The notes below the pieces were generated by a model. It saw nothing but the letters and a program-made list of their open reading frames with translations, was not told the origin of the DNA and made no database searches. From NCBI RefSeq assembly GCF_001571105.1, contig NZ_BCTD01000020.1: DNA of 59,964 nucleotides, one strand, 5' to 3'. Origin of the DNA: Azotobacter vinelandii. Its GTDB lineage: Bacteria > Pseudomonadota > Gammaproteobacteria > Pseudomonadales > Pseudomonadaceae. Shown here piece after piece: positions 48,052-55,800 of the stretch (positions are counted from its first letter, which is position 1; every line of letters starts with the position of its first letter). A program made the translations under genes and the position numbers.

Positions 48052-49253
48052 ACGGGAACGTTTCCGCCGTACCGGCGCCACCGGCCTGGCTGACCCCGCT
48101 ACTGGCAGCGGCCTGCGGGCTGGTGGTGGCCAATCTCTACTATGCCCAGCCGCTGGCCGGGCCGATCAGCCAGAGCCTGGGGCTGTCGCCGCAACTGGCC
48201 GGACTGATCGTCACCATGACCCAGGTCGGCTATGGCCTCGGCCTGCTGCTGATCGTGCCGCTGGGCGACCTGCTGGAAAACCGCCGGCTGGTGACGGCAC
48301 AGATCGTCGCGGTGACCGCCGCGCTGCTGCTGGCGGCGTTCTCGACGCATGCGCTCCCGTTCCTGGCCGCGGCCTGGCTGATCGGCATCGGCTCCGTGGC
48401 GGTGCAGGTGATGGTGCCCTTCGCCGCCCACTTCGCACCGGAGCACATGCGCGGACAGGTGGTCGGCAACGTGATGAGCGGGCTGATGTTCGGCATCATG
48501 CTGGCGCGGCCGGTCGCCAGTTTCGTCGCCGACCTGCTGTCCTGGCACGCGGTGTTCGCGCTGTCGGCAGCGGTCATGGTGCTGCTGGCGGCCGTGCTCT
48601 GGCGCACCCTGCCGGAGCGCCGTCCCGAGCAGCGCATCGGCTATCCGGCGCTGCTCGCCTCGCTGGGCCGACTCTGGCGAAACACGCCGGTATTGCGCCG
48701 CCGCGCGCTCTACCAGGCCTGTCTGTTCGCCGCCTTCAGCCTGTTCTGGACGGTGACGCCATTGCTGCTCGCCAGCCCCGCCTTCGGCCTGTCGCAATCG
48801 GGCATCGCCCTGTTCGCGCTGGTCGGTGTGGCCGGGGCGCTGTGCGCGCCAGTGGCCGGGCGCCTGGCCGACCGTGGCCTGACCCGCGCCGGCAGCGCCA
48901 CGGCGATGGTGCTGGTGGCGGCAGCCTTCGCCCTGACGCATCTGGCGCCGGCCGGCTCGCACGCCGCCCTGGCGCTGCTGGTGCTGGCCGGCGTGGTGCT
49001 GGACGCCGGCGTGACCGCCAACCTGGTCCTAGGCCAGCGCTTGATCTACATGCTCGGCGCCGAACAGCGCAGCCGACTCAACGGCCTGTACATGGCGACC
49101 TTCTTCGCCGGCGGCGCGATCGGCTCGACGCTCGGCGCCTGGGCCTACGCGCACGGCGGCTGGACGCTCGCTTCGTCGATCGGCCTCGCCCTGCCGCTGG
49201 CGGCCCTGCTGTACTTCTCGACCGAGGCGGGACAGGAGTGCGCCGCGACCTGA
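48048..49253 (+). CDS. MFS transporter (drug/sugar exporter type)
   Basis: 401 residues starting MNGNVSAVPAPPAWLTPLLA. Twelve membrane segments are predicted, the first at about 15-33 and the last near 375-393. The motif-A-like loop between TM2 and TM3 is PLGDLLENRRLV, and a second, VAGRLADRGLTRAG, lies between TM8 and TM9. An acidic GYGLGLLLIVPLGD helix precedes it. The type resembles YnfM/NepI-like exporters. Its start overlaps a 29-codon frame. It lies downstream of the LysR-MDR-OMT-DLH set, interrupted by the deletion scar. Confidence 0.87.
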   Translation: MNGNVSAVPAPPAWLTPLLAAACGLVVANLYYAQPLAGPISQSLGLSPQLAGLIVTMTQVGYGLGLLLIVPLGDLLENRRLVTAQIVAVTAALLLAAFSTHALPFLAAAWLIGIGSVAVQVMVPFAAHFAPEHMRGQVVGNVMSGLMFGIMLARPVASFVADLLSWHAVFALSAAVMVLLAAVLWRTLPERRPEQRIGYPALLASLGRLWRNTPVLRRRALYQACLFAAFSLFWTVTPLLLASPAFGLSQSGIALFALVGVAGALCAPVAGRLADRGLTRAGSATAMVLVAAAFALTHLAPAGSHAALALLVLAGVVLDAGVTANLVLGQRLIYMLGAEQRSRLNGLYMATFFAGGAIGSTLGAWAYAHGGWTLASSIGLALPLAALLYFSTEAGQECAAT

Positions 49254-49579
49254 AAACCTGGAAGGCTTAGAGGGTGCCCATAGAACCGGGCCAGCTTCGC
49301 CACCGCCGCTCCCACGTATCGCGGCTTGTCGTACATGTCCAGGTGGGCGACGGCCTCGGCGGCCCGTTCCCGCGTCAGGCCGTTGTCCATCGCCCGGTTC
49401 AGGTGGAAGTGCAGTTGCCCGGCCCGGCCGCGGGCGATCAACGCGGCCATTCGGACAGCGAAGCCATATCGATAGAGAATCTCCATTGCGACATCGTTGG
49501 GACGTAGCTCACGCCGCTCGAATTCGTAGGGGGCCAGGGGCGACTTTGGGTCGTAGGCGGCATAGCCGATGGTTTTCAT
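49145..49579 (-). pseudogene. Chimeric frame: alcohol dehydrogenase N-terminus fused to carboxymuconolactone-decarboxylase-like C-terminus
   Basis: From ATG 49577-49579 the frame reads MKTIGYAAYDPKSPLAPYEF, then RRELRPNDVAMEILY: the start of a YahK/AdhC-type zinc alcohol dehydrogenase, which should continue CGVCHSDxH. Instead, after residue 36 (near 49471) comes RYGFAVRMAALIARGRAGQL then HFHLNRAMDNGLTRERAAE and AVAHLDMYDKPRYVGAA, a C-terminal half of the CMD/AhpD family. The frame then runs on into the 3' end of the MFS gene on the opposite strand, stopping at 49145. A large deletion probably joined two genes in frame. The CMD active-site cysteines are lost. Confidence 0.7.
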
Positions 49580-49773
49580 GTACGGACTCCAGCGATGGGC
49601 CAGCGGGGATGGAGCGGCATGACGTCGAACCATCCGCCCGCCGATATCGAACCAACCCGGCCGGGTACCTCGCATGCGACATGGGGAGATGCGAAACCGG
49701 GTTGGCCTTTTCGGCTCCGGAATGCTACGGACGCAACACGATCCGATTAAGCTCATTATTCCGCATGCAGTAT

Positions 49774-49786
49774 TGAATAAAGTTCA
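49774..49786. promoter_or_regulatory. Dyad TGAATAAAGTTCA, candidate LysR operator
   Basis: The inverted repeat TGAA-N5-TTCA (TGAATAAAGTTCA) is followed by TGAA. A near copy, TGAATCCAGTTCA, lies upstream of the first aldo-keto reductase gene. This copy is about 195 bases upstream of the alcohol dehydrogenase remnant. The rest of the 340-base gap (49580-49919) has no gene. Confidence 0.35.
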
Positions 49787-49919
49787 TGAATTACCGGCCA
49801 CGGCTGGATTCATCGAGTCCCGATCGCGGTTTTGAGCAATGCCCCTGGAACCGATTGATGCCTGATACGCCGATGCGCCCGCGCCATCCGCAGGACGAAC
49901 GCGTGGGCAGCTCCGGACT

Positions 49920-50813
49920 CTAGGTTCGATGGCGCAGCGCCTCGATGACGACGGCCAAAGCCCGCGAGGACTGCCGCCGGCTCGGGTAGTAGAGGTGGTA
50001 GCCCGGAAACGGCTGACACCAGTCGTCGAGCACCCTGACCAGCCTTTGCGCGGCGATGTGTTCCAGGGCCATGCCCTCGGGCAGGAAGGCCAGGCCATGG
50101 CCGGCCAGGGCGGCGCGCAGGATCGGCTCGCTGCTGTTGAAGGTCCACTGACCGCCGACGCGGGCGACGATCTCCTTCCCGTCCTTGCCGAAGTCCCAGG
50201 GCAACAGACCGCCGTGGGTGGGAAGGCGGAGATTGATGCAGTTGTGCCCGGCCAGGTCCATGGGGGTCTCCGGTTCGCTCCGCGTGGCGAAGTAAGCGGG
50301 CGATCCGACGATGGCGATGCGCAGGTCCGGTCCGATGCGCACGGCGATCATGTCCTTCGCCACCTGGTCCCCCAGGCGGACGCCGGCGTCGTAGCGCTGC
50401 GCGACGATGTCCGCGAGCCGGTAATCGACGGTGACTTCGACCTGGATGCCCGGGTACTCGCGAAGCACCTCGGACAGTTTCGGCCACAGGATACTGTTGG
50501 CCGCGTGCTCGGCGGTGGTGATGCGCACGGTGCCGACCGGCCGGTCGCGGAACTCGGCCAGGCCCGCCAGCCTGGCGTCGATCGCCTCGAAGCGCGGCGC
50601 CACGCCCTGGAACAGGCGCTCGCCGACCTCGGTGGTGGAGATGTGCCGGGTGGTACGGGTCAGCAGCCGCACCCCCAGCCTGGCTTCCAGCCCGCGGATG
50701 GCATGGCTCAGCGCCGACGGGGACATGCCGAGCTGGGCCGCCGCCCGGGTGAAGCTGCCTTCGCGGACGACCCTGACGAAAGCGAGCAGGTCGTTGAAGT
50801 TCTCTCTGGCCAT
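49920..50813 (-). CDS. LysR-family transcriptional regulator (second)
   Basis: 297 residues starting MARENFNDLLAFVRVVREGS, with GAGG upstream. The winged helix (RAAAQLGMSPSALSHAIRGLE) and effector domain (TVRITTAEHAANSILWPKL, DYRLADIVAQRYDAGVRLG, GQWTFNSSEPILRAALAGHG) are intact. It is the closest paralogue of the frameshifted LysR just upstream: the C-terminal DDWCQPFPGYHLYYPSRRQSS has a near copy there. The two are tandem duplicates. It probably controls the aldo-keto reductase or alcohol dehydrogenase genes. Confidence 0.9.
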   Translation of the reverse strand: MARENFNDLLAFVRVVREGSFTRAAAQLGMSPSALSHAIRGLEARLGVRLLTRTTRHISTTEVGERLFQGVAPRFEAIDARLAGLAEFRDRPVGTVRITTAEHAANSILWPKLSEVLREYPGIQVEVTVDYRLADIVAQRYDAGVRLGDQVAKDMIAVRIGPDLRIAIVGSPAYFATRSEPETPMDLAGHNCINLRLPTHGGLLPWDFGKDGKEIVARVGGQWTFNSSEPILRAALAGHGLAFLPEGMALEHIAAQRLVRVLDDWCQPFPGYHLYYPSRRQSSRALAVVIEALRHRT

Positions 50814-50835
50814 GGGAGCCTCGTTCACGCACCGC

Positions 50836-51728
50836 CTATGCGCGGTAGCGCAGCGCCTCGATAAGGACAGCCATGGCCCGCGAAGACTGGCGATGACTCT
50901 GGAAATAGAGATGGTAGCCGGGGAAGGTCGGGCACCAATCGTCCAGCACCCGCCGGAGCTGTCCCTCGGCGAGATGAGTCCGGACCATGTCTTCGGGCAC
51001 ATAGGCCAGGCCGAGGCCGGCCAGGGCGGCATTGAGTATCTGGTAGACACCGTTGAGGACGAGCTGACCCTCGACCCGCACGTTCAGCCGCTGCTCGCCC
51101 TTGCGCAGTTCCCAGGCATACAGCCCGCCATGGGTCGGCAGGCGCAGGTTGATGCATTCATGGTCGGCCAGATCCTGCGGTTTGGCCGGAAGCGGGCGCC
51201 TCGCCAGGTAGGCCGGCGCCCCCACGATGGCGAAACGCACGTCCGGCCCGATGCGCACGGCAGTCATGTCCCTGGAGAGTTCGTCGCCCAGCCGTATCCC
51301 CATGTCGAAACGCTCGGCGACGATATCCGTCAGCCCGTAGTCGACGACGACCTCGACCCGGACTCGGGATAGCCGGACAGCACCTCCGCCAGCCGGGGCC
51401 AGAGCAGAGTGTCGGCGGCATGGTCGCTGGTGGTGATGCGGATGGTACCGGCCGGCCTGTCGCGCAGTTCCGCCACCGCCTTCAGCTCCTCCTCGATCCC
51501 CTCGAACTGCGGCGCCACGGACTGCAGCAGCCACTCACCGGCCTCGCTGACCGAAACGCTGCGCGTGCTACGGGTCAGCAGCCGGACGCCGAGCTCCGCC
51601 TCGAAGGCGCGGATCCGGTGGCTGAGCGCCGACTGCGACACGCCCAATCGGGCCGCCGCGCGCGTGAAGCTACGCTCGCGCGCGATCGCGACGAAGGCCA
51701 ACAGGTCACTGTAAATCTCGCGGGCCAT
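50836..51728 (-). pseudogene. Third LysR-family regulator, disrupted by a one-base deletion
   Basis: The first frame (from ATG 51726-51728, MAREIYSDLLAFVAIARERS) runs through the helix-turn-helix (AAARLGVSQSALSHRIRAFE) and into AEVLSGYPESGSR, where it leaves the family. The second frame resumes in RVEVVVDYGLTDIVAERFDM and runs to the normal C-terminus (DDWCPTFPGYHLYFQSHRQSS, stop at 50836). The shift lies near 51355-51365 and corresponds to one base missing from a GYPGIRVEV-like segment. Without it the protein would be about 297 residues, paralogous to the LysR downstream. A sequencing error is possible. Confidence 0.85.
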
Positions 51729-51731
51729 TCA

Positions 51732-51744
51732 TGAATCCAGTTCA
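51732..51744. promoter_or_regulatory. Dyad TGAATCCAGTTCA between LysR and aldo-keto reductase genes
   Basis: The inverted repeat TGAA-N5-TTCA sits 4 bases from the start of the disrupted LysR gene, in the divergent gap before the aldo-keto reductase. It differs by two bases from the dyad at 49774-49786. The location suits an autoregulatory LysR site. Confidence 0.4.
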
Positions 51745-51951
51745 AGTCCGTTTGCCGATTTTACCATCTAGTCCCCCCGCACGACCGTCACTACATTGCA
51801 AAAGGTCGAGCCGTACCACCAAAAGGTCGCGCGGCCGTCCCGAACGGGATCCGCCGAGCGGCCGGGCAGAAGGTGCGAAACGGCAGCCGGTGACCTGCCA
51901 ACGCAACGCCGCCGCCATGGCCCCGTTGCACCTGCCAAATGGAGAAGCGAC

Positions 51952-52941
51952 ATGCAAATGCGAAAACTGGGAAGCAGCGGGCTGGAAGTCTCGGCGCTCG
52001 GCCTGGGCTGCATGGGCCTGAGTCATGGTTACGGCCCCGCCACGGACACCGGGCAGGCCGTCTCGCTGATCCGCGCGGCGGTCGAACGTGGCGTGACCTT
52101 CTTCGATACCGCCGAGGTCTACGGCCCCTATCTCAACGAGGAAGTGGTCGGCGAGGCACTCGCCCCGGTACGCGAGCGGGTGGTGATCGCCACCAAGTTC
52201 GGCTTCACCTTCGGCGACGATAACAAACAGCAGATTCTCGACAGCAGACCCGAACACATCCGCTGGGCGGTCGAGGGTTCGCTCAAGCGCCTGCGCACCG
52301 ATCACATCGACCTGCTGTACCAGCACCGGGTCGATCCCGAGGTGCCGATCGAGGATGTGGCCGGGACGGTCAAGGAGCTGATCGCCGAGGGCAAGGTCAA
52401 GCACTTCGGCCTCTCCGAGGCCGGCGCGCAGACGATCCGTCGCGCCCACGCCGTGCAGCCAGTGACGGCGCTGCAGAGCGAGTATTCGCTGTGGTGGCGC
52501 GAGCCCGAGCAGGAAATCCTGCCGACGCTGGAGGAACTTGGCATCGGCTTCGTACCCTTCAGCCCGCTGGGCAAGGGCTTTCTCACCGGAACGATCGGCG
52601 CCTCGACCACCTTCGGCAGCGACGATTTCCGCAGCACAGTGCCGCGCTTCTCGCCGCAGGCCCTGCAGGCCAACCAGGCCCTGGTGGAATCGCTCGGCCG
52701 GATCGCCAGCGACAAGGGCGTGACACCCGCACAGGTCGCCCTGGCTTGGCTGCTGGCGCAGAAGCCCTGGATAGTGCCGATTCCCGGTACCACCAAGTTG
52801 CACCGCCTGGAAGAAAACCTGGGCGCCGCGTCCATCGAGCTTACCGAAGCGGACCTGGACAAGATCGCGACCGCACTGAAACAGGTGAAGATCCAAGGCG
52901 ATCGCTATCCAGCGGCGCTACAGGCGCGCGTGGGCCGTTAG
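51952..52941 (+). CDS. Aldo-keto reductase, cytoplasmic
   Basis: 329 residues starting MQMRKLGSSGLEVSALGLGC with GGAG upstream. The AKR tetrad is visible: Asp and Tyr in FFDTAEVYGP, Lys in VIATKFGF, and His in LLYQHRVDP. The C-terminal cofactor loop is PIPGTTKLHRLEENL. It resembles the AKR13/YajO-type reductases of aldehydes. It is divergent from the LysR genes and followed by the exported paralogue after a 224-base gap that holds no secure gene. Confidence 0.92.
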   Translation: MQMRKLGSSGLEVSALGLGCMGLSHGYGPATDTGQAVSLIRAAVERGVTFFDTAEVYGPYLNEEVVGEALAPVRERVVIATKFGFTFGDDNKQQILDSRPEHIRWAVEGSLKRLRTDHIDLLYQHRVDPEVPIEDVAGTVKELIAEGKVKHFGLSEAGAQTIRRAHAVQPVTALQSEYSLWWREPEQEILPTLEELGIGFVPFSPLGKGFLTGTIGASTTFGSDDFRSTVPRFSPQALQANQALVESLGRIASDKGVTPAQVALAWLLAQKPWIVPIPGTTKLHRLEENLGAASIELTEADLDKIATALKQVKIQGDRYPAALQARVGR

Positions 52942-53165
52942 CCAACCGGAACGGACCGATGTCGCCAGACCATGACCCGATTCGCAAAGCGCTCATGACG
53001 GCACTCGCAAGCCTTCCCCTGAGCGAAGCCGCGGCGGCGTCGAAGCCTGGGGGCGTCACGGACGAGGCAAGCGCATCAAGGCCGACATCGAGGTGATCCG
53101 TCCGGAGCGGATCGGCATGGCCTCGCTCAAGGCAACCTGGCGGAGACGTGTCATGTACGTTGAAG

Positions 53166-54347
53166 ATGAAAAAGATAGGCCTGGCTCCGATCTTGACGCT
53201 GCCCGGCCGGAGAAAGGTGTTGGCTACGGGCGCGGTATTGGCGGCCTTGCCGCTGTTGGCGAGTTTGCCATCGATGGGTTTCGCACAGCAGACGACGGCG
53301 GGCACCGGGGGCCGTGCAAAGGCCGATATCCATAGCGCCCGCCGCAGGCCCGGTGCGCTGGAGGTCTCCGCCCTGGGCCTGGGCTGCATGAGCATGAACG
53401 GCGGCCAGTACAACCCGCCCGGGGACAAGCGCGAGATGATCCGCGTCATCCACGCCGCCATCGATCGCGGGGTGGACTTCTTCGATACCGCCGAAGTCTA
53501 CGGCCCGTTCATCAACGAGGAACTGCTTGGCGAGGCGCTCGCCCCATATCGGGACAAAGCGGTCATCGCGACCAAGTTCGGCTTCGGCATCGACCCGGCG
53601 AGTGCATTGCGCATCGGCGGCCTCGACAGTCGACCGGAGCATATCCGGGCGGTCGCGGAGGCGTCGCTCAGGCGCCTGCGGACCGACCGCATCGACCTGT
53701 TCTACCAGCACCGCGTCGACCCGGCCGTGCCGATCGAGGACGTGGCCGGCACGGTGAAAGACCTGATCGCCGAAGGCAAGGTCAAGCACTTCGGTCTCTC
53801 CGAGCCTGGCCTGCAGACCGTGCGCCGGGCGCATGCGGTGCAGCCCGTGGTAGCGATTCAGAACGAGTACTCGCTGCTGTGGCGGGGACCGGAACAGGGC
53901 TTGCTGGAGTCGTCCGAGGAGCTCGGTATCGGCCTGGTGCCCTGGAGTCCGCTAGGCGCCGGCCTGCTCACCGGCACGCTCGACGCCGATACCCGCTTCG
54001 ACGCTCCCGGATGCCGCACCAACCCGCGCTTCGCCCCCGAAGCGCTCACGGGCAACATGGCATTGGTCGAGCTGGCCCGCGAATGGGCGCAACGCAAGGA
54101 AGCCACGCCGTCGCAGATCGCGCTGGCCTGGCTGCTGGCTCAGCGACCGTGGATCGTGCCCATTCCCGGCACCACCAACATCCAGCATCTGGACGAAAAC
54201 CTCGGCGCGATCAACCTCCAGTTCAGCGCAGCGGAGATGCAGGCGTTCAACACCGCGTTGGCGCAGATCGTGGTGCATGGCGAAAGAGGAACCCCGAGGC
54301 TGCTGGAGATGGTCGGGCGGGATACGCCCCTGCCAAAAGGGCGGTGA
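53166..54347 (+). CDS. Aldo-keto reductase with a Tat signal peptide, probably exported
   Basis: 393 residues from ATG 53166; a GTG at 53148 is an alternative. The N-terminus has LPGRRKVLATGAVLAALPLL, a twin-arginine motif (Arg15-Arg16) with a hydrophobic core and a cut near FAQQ (about residue 41). The rest is a full AKR: Asp/Tyr in FFDTAEVYGP, Lys in VIATKFGF, His in LFYQHRVDP, and PIPGTTNIQHLDENL. It is a close paralogue of the reductase before it, extended by a signal and tail (TPLPKGR). NADPH would have to be bound before export, which Tat permits. Confidence 0.88.
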   Translation: MKKIGLAPILTLPGRRKVLATGAVLAALPLLASLPSMGFAQQTTAGTGGRAKADIHSARRRPGALEVSALGLGCMSMNGGQYNPPGDKREMIRVIHAAIDRGVDFFDTAEVYGPFINEELLGEALAPYRDKAVIATKFGFGIDPASALRIGGLDSRPEHIRAVAEASLRRLRTDRIDLFYQHRVDPAVPIEDVAGTVKDLIAEGKVKHFGLSEPGLQTVRRAHAVQPVVAIQNEYSLLWRGPEQGLLESSEELGIGLVPWSPLGAGLLTGTLDADTRFDAPGCRTNPRFAPEALTGNMALVELAREWAQRKEATPSQIALAWLLAQRPWIVPIPGTTNIQHLDENLGAINLQFSAAEMQAFNTALAQIVVHGERGTPRLLEMVGRDTPLPKGR

Positions 54348-54386
54348 CCACCCGGTGAAAATGCTCCCATCCATGAAGGAAACGCA

Positions 54387-54857
54387 ATGAAACGGCTCGC
54401 CACGACCACCTTCGCCATCGCATTTCTTTCCTCAATCGCATCAGCTCGGGAGGCGCCCATGATCGAAATCACCCCGGTTGGCTCGCAGCCGTCCAGCGCC
54501 GGGCCGGAAAACTGTTTTACCGGCACTGTCCGCATCGATTCGCTGTTTCGGGGAAGCGCGCCTGCACGGGTCGGCGGCGGCACCGTGACATTCGAGCCTG
54601 GAGCACGCACGGCATGGCACACACATCCACTGGGACAGACGCTGATCGTCACCGCCGGCGCCGGCCTGGTCCAACACTGGGGCGGCCCGCGCCAAGAGAT
54701 CCGGCCGGGCGACACGGTATGGATTCCGCCGGGCGTCAAGCACTGGCACGGCGCCACTCCGACGACGGGGATGACCCATATCGCCATCGCCGAAACGCTG
54801 GACGGCAAAGCGGTGGAATGGCTGGAGAAGGTCAGCGACGAGCAGTACCGCCGGTGA
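54387..54857 (+). CDS. Secreted cupin-domain protein
   Basis: 156 residues starting MKRLATTTFAIAFLSSIASA, a Sec signal cut near SA-RE. The cupin has metal-binding histidines in ARTAWHTHPLGQTLIVTAG and the second motif PGDTVWIPPGVKHWHGA. It resembles the YhhW/carboxymuconolactone-associated cupins often near aldo-keto reductases. AAGGA is upstream. It is the last gene of the redox region and is followed by a bidirectional hairpin. Confidence 0.85.
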   Translation: MKRLATTTFAIAFLSSIASAREAPMIEITPVGSQPSSAGPENCFTGTVRIDSLFRGSAPARVGGGTVTFEPGARTAWHTHPLGQTLIVTAGAGLVQHWGGPRQEIRPGDTVWIPPGVKHWHGATPTTGMTHIAIAETLDGKAVEWLEKVSDEQYRR

Positions 54858-54919
54858 ATCCACTTCGTCCTGTCGGGGCGGAACCGCTCGGCGGTTTCGA
54901 CAGAGGCATTCAATGGAAA

Positions 54920-54946
54920 CGAAAAAGCCCCTGAAATCAGGGGCTT
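54920..54946 (-). terminator. Terminator of tRNA-Gly (also usable from the cupin side)
   Basis: A perfect 10-bp stem, AAGCCCCTGA and TCAGGGGCTT, closes over AA, and the minus strand continues TTTTTC. It lies directly downstream of the tRNA on the minus strand. Confidence 0.85.
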
Positions 54947-54958
54947 GAATGTCGATTC

Positions 54959-55032
54959 TGGAGCGGGCGAAGGGAATCGAACCCTCGTCATGAGCTTGGG
55001 AAGCTCAGGTAATGCCATTATACGACGCCCGC
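54959..55032 (-). tRNA. tRNA-Gly (CCC)
   Basis: 74 bases with an encoded CCA. The acceptor stem GCGGGCG pairs with CGCCCGC. The D arm begins TCGTATAATGGCATTA. The anticodon loop TTCCCAA is closed by TGAGC/GCTCA, giving the anticodon CCC. The T arm has GGTTCGATTCC. Confidence 0.96.
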
Positions 55033-55293
55033 GAGGGTTGCCTTTTTACCAGAAGCAGGCCGGCAGGTGAAGTGCAATCTTTCCGCAGGTTCTCGCCGCT
55101 GTTCCGGGCTTTTTGCCGCGCAGCCCCCGGGCACCTTCCCGAGCGATAACCGCACACTTTCGGCGCCCGTGCCGGCTGTCCCGGAACGCTCCGGAAAGCC
55201 CGCCGCATCGGGTTTGCAGGCCCCTTCCGGCCGGTGTGGCGACAATCGGCGTCCGCCGCGTCCCCTGGGGCGGCGGCTGGCGGATTGACCGGA

Positions 55294-55316
55294 TTAACCA
55301 TTCGGTACATTTTACC
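55294..55316 (+). promoter_or_regulatory. Operator/promoter-like block upstream of the dehydroquinase gene
   Basis: The block TTAACCATTCGGTACATTTT followed by ACC lies 37 bases before the aroQ start. Its last 18 bases up to TTTT differ at only two positions from a block upstream of quiC (AACCAACCGGTACATTTT). A TACATT inside may be the -10 element, with TTGACC at 55285-55290. The shared block is a candidate site for the TetR regulator of this cluster. The rest of the 320-base gap holds nothing else recognised. Confidence 0.55.
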
Positions 55317-55352
55317 CGCGACCTCCACCATCCAATAACAATGGAGAATCGC

Positions 55353-55796
55353 GTGACACACACTGTCCTCGTGCTCAACGGTCCCAATCTCAACCTGCTC
55401 GGCACGCGCGAGCCAGCCACCTATGGACGGGAAACCCTGGCCGACATCGCCGGCCTCTGCGCGCGCACCGCCGAGGAATGCGGTCTGGTCGTGGAGTTCC
55501 GCCAGACCAACCATGAAGGCGAGTTGATCGAGTGGATCCACCTGGCCCGCAGCCGCTGCGCCGGCATCCTGATCAATCCCGCCGCCTGGACGCACACCTC
55601 GGTAGCCATCCGCGACGCCCTGCTCGCCAGCGAGCTGCCGGTCATCGAAGTGCATCTTTCCAACGTGCACAAGCGCGAACCCTTCCGCCACCGCTCCTTC
55701 GTGTCGGACATCGCCGTCGGTGTGATCTGCGGCCTCGGCAGCCACGGCTACCGCACGGCCCTGCAGCACTTCAGCCAGCTCCTGCAGAAGGATTGA
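55353..55796 (+). CDS. aroQ: 3-dehydroquinate dehydratase, type II
   Basis: 147 residues, the standard type II length. The start is GTG at 55353 with GGAG 7 bases upstream (MTHTVLVLNGPNLNLLGTRE); an ATG four codons earlier overlaps that site. The active site has Tyr in ATYGRETL, Asn in NPAAWTHTS and His/Glu in VIEVHLSNVHKREPFRHRS. It is probably the quinate-catabolic isozyme, since the shikimate/quinate dehydrogenase gene follows after 4 bases and QuiC-type dehydratase is nearby. Confidence 0.93.
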   Translation: MTHTVLVLNGPNLNLLGTREPATYGRETLADIAGLCARTAEECGLVVEFRQTNHEGELIEWIHLARSRCAGILINPAAWTHTSVAIRDALLASELPVIEVHLSNVHKREPFRHRSFVSDIAVGVICGLGSHGYRTALQHFSQLLQKD

Positions 55797-55800
55797 AGCC

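Noticed and set aside
52959..53096. 45-residue frame (MSPDHDPIRKALMTALASLP) between the two aldo-keto reductases
   Set aside because: It has no ribosome-binding site or known family, and the frame carries only low-complexity Ala/Ser. A remnant is possible but unsupported.
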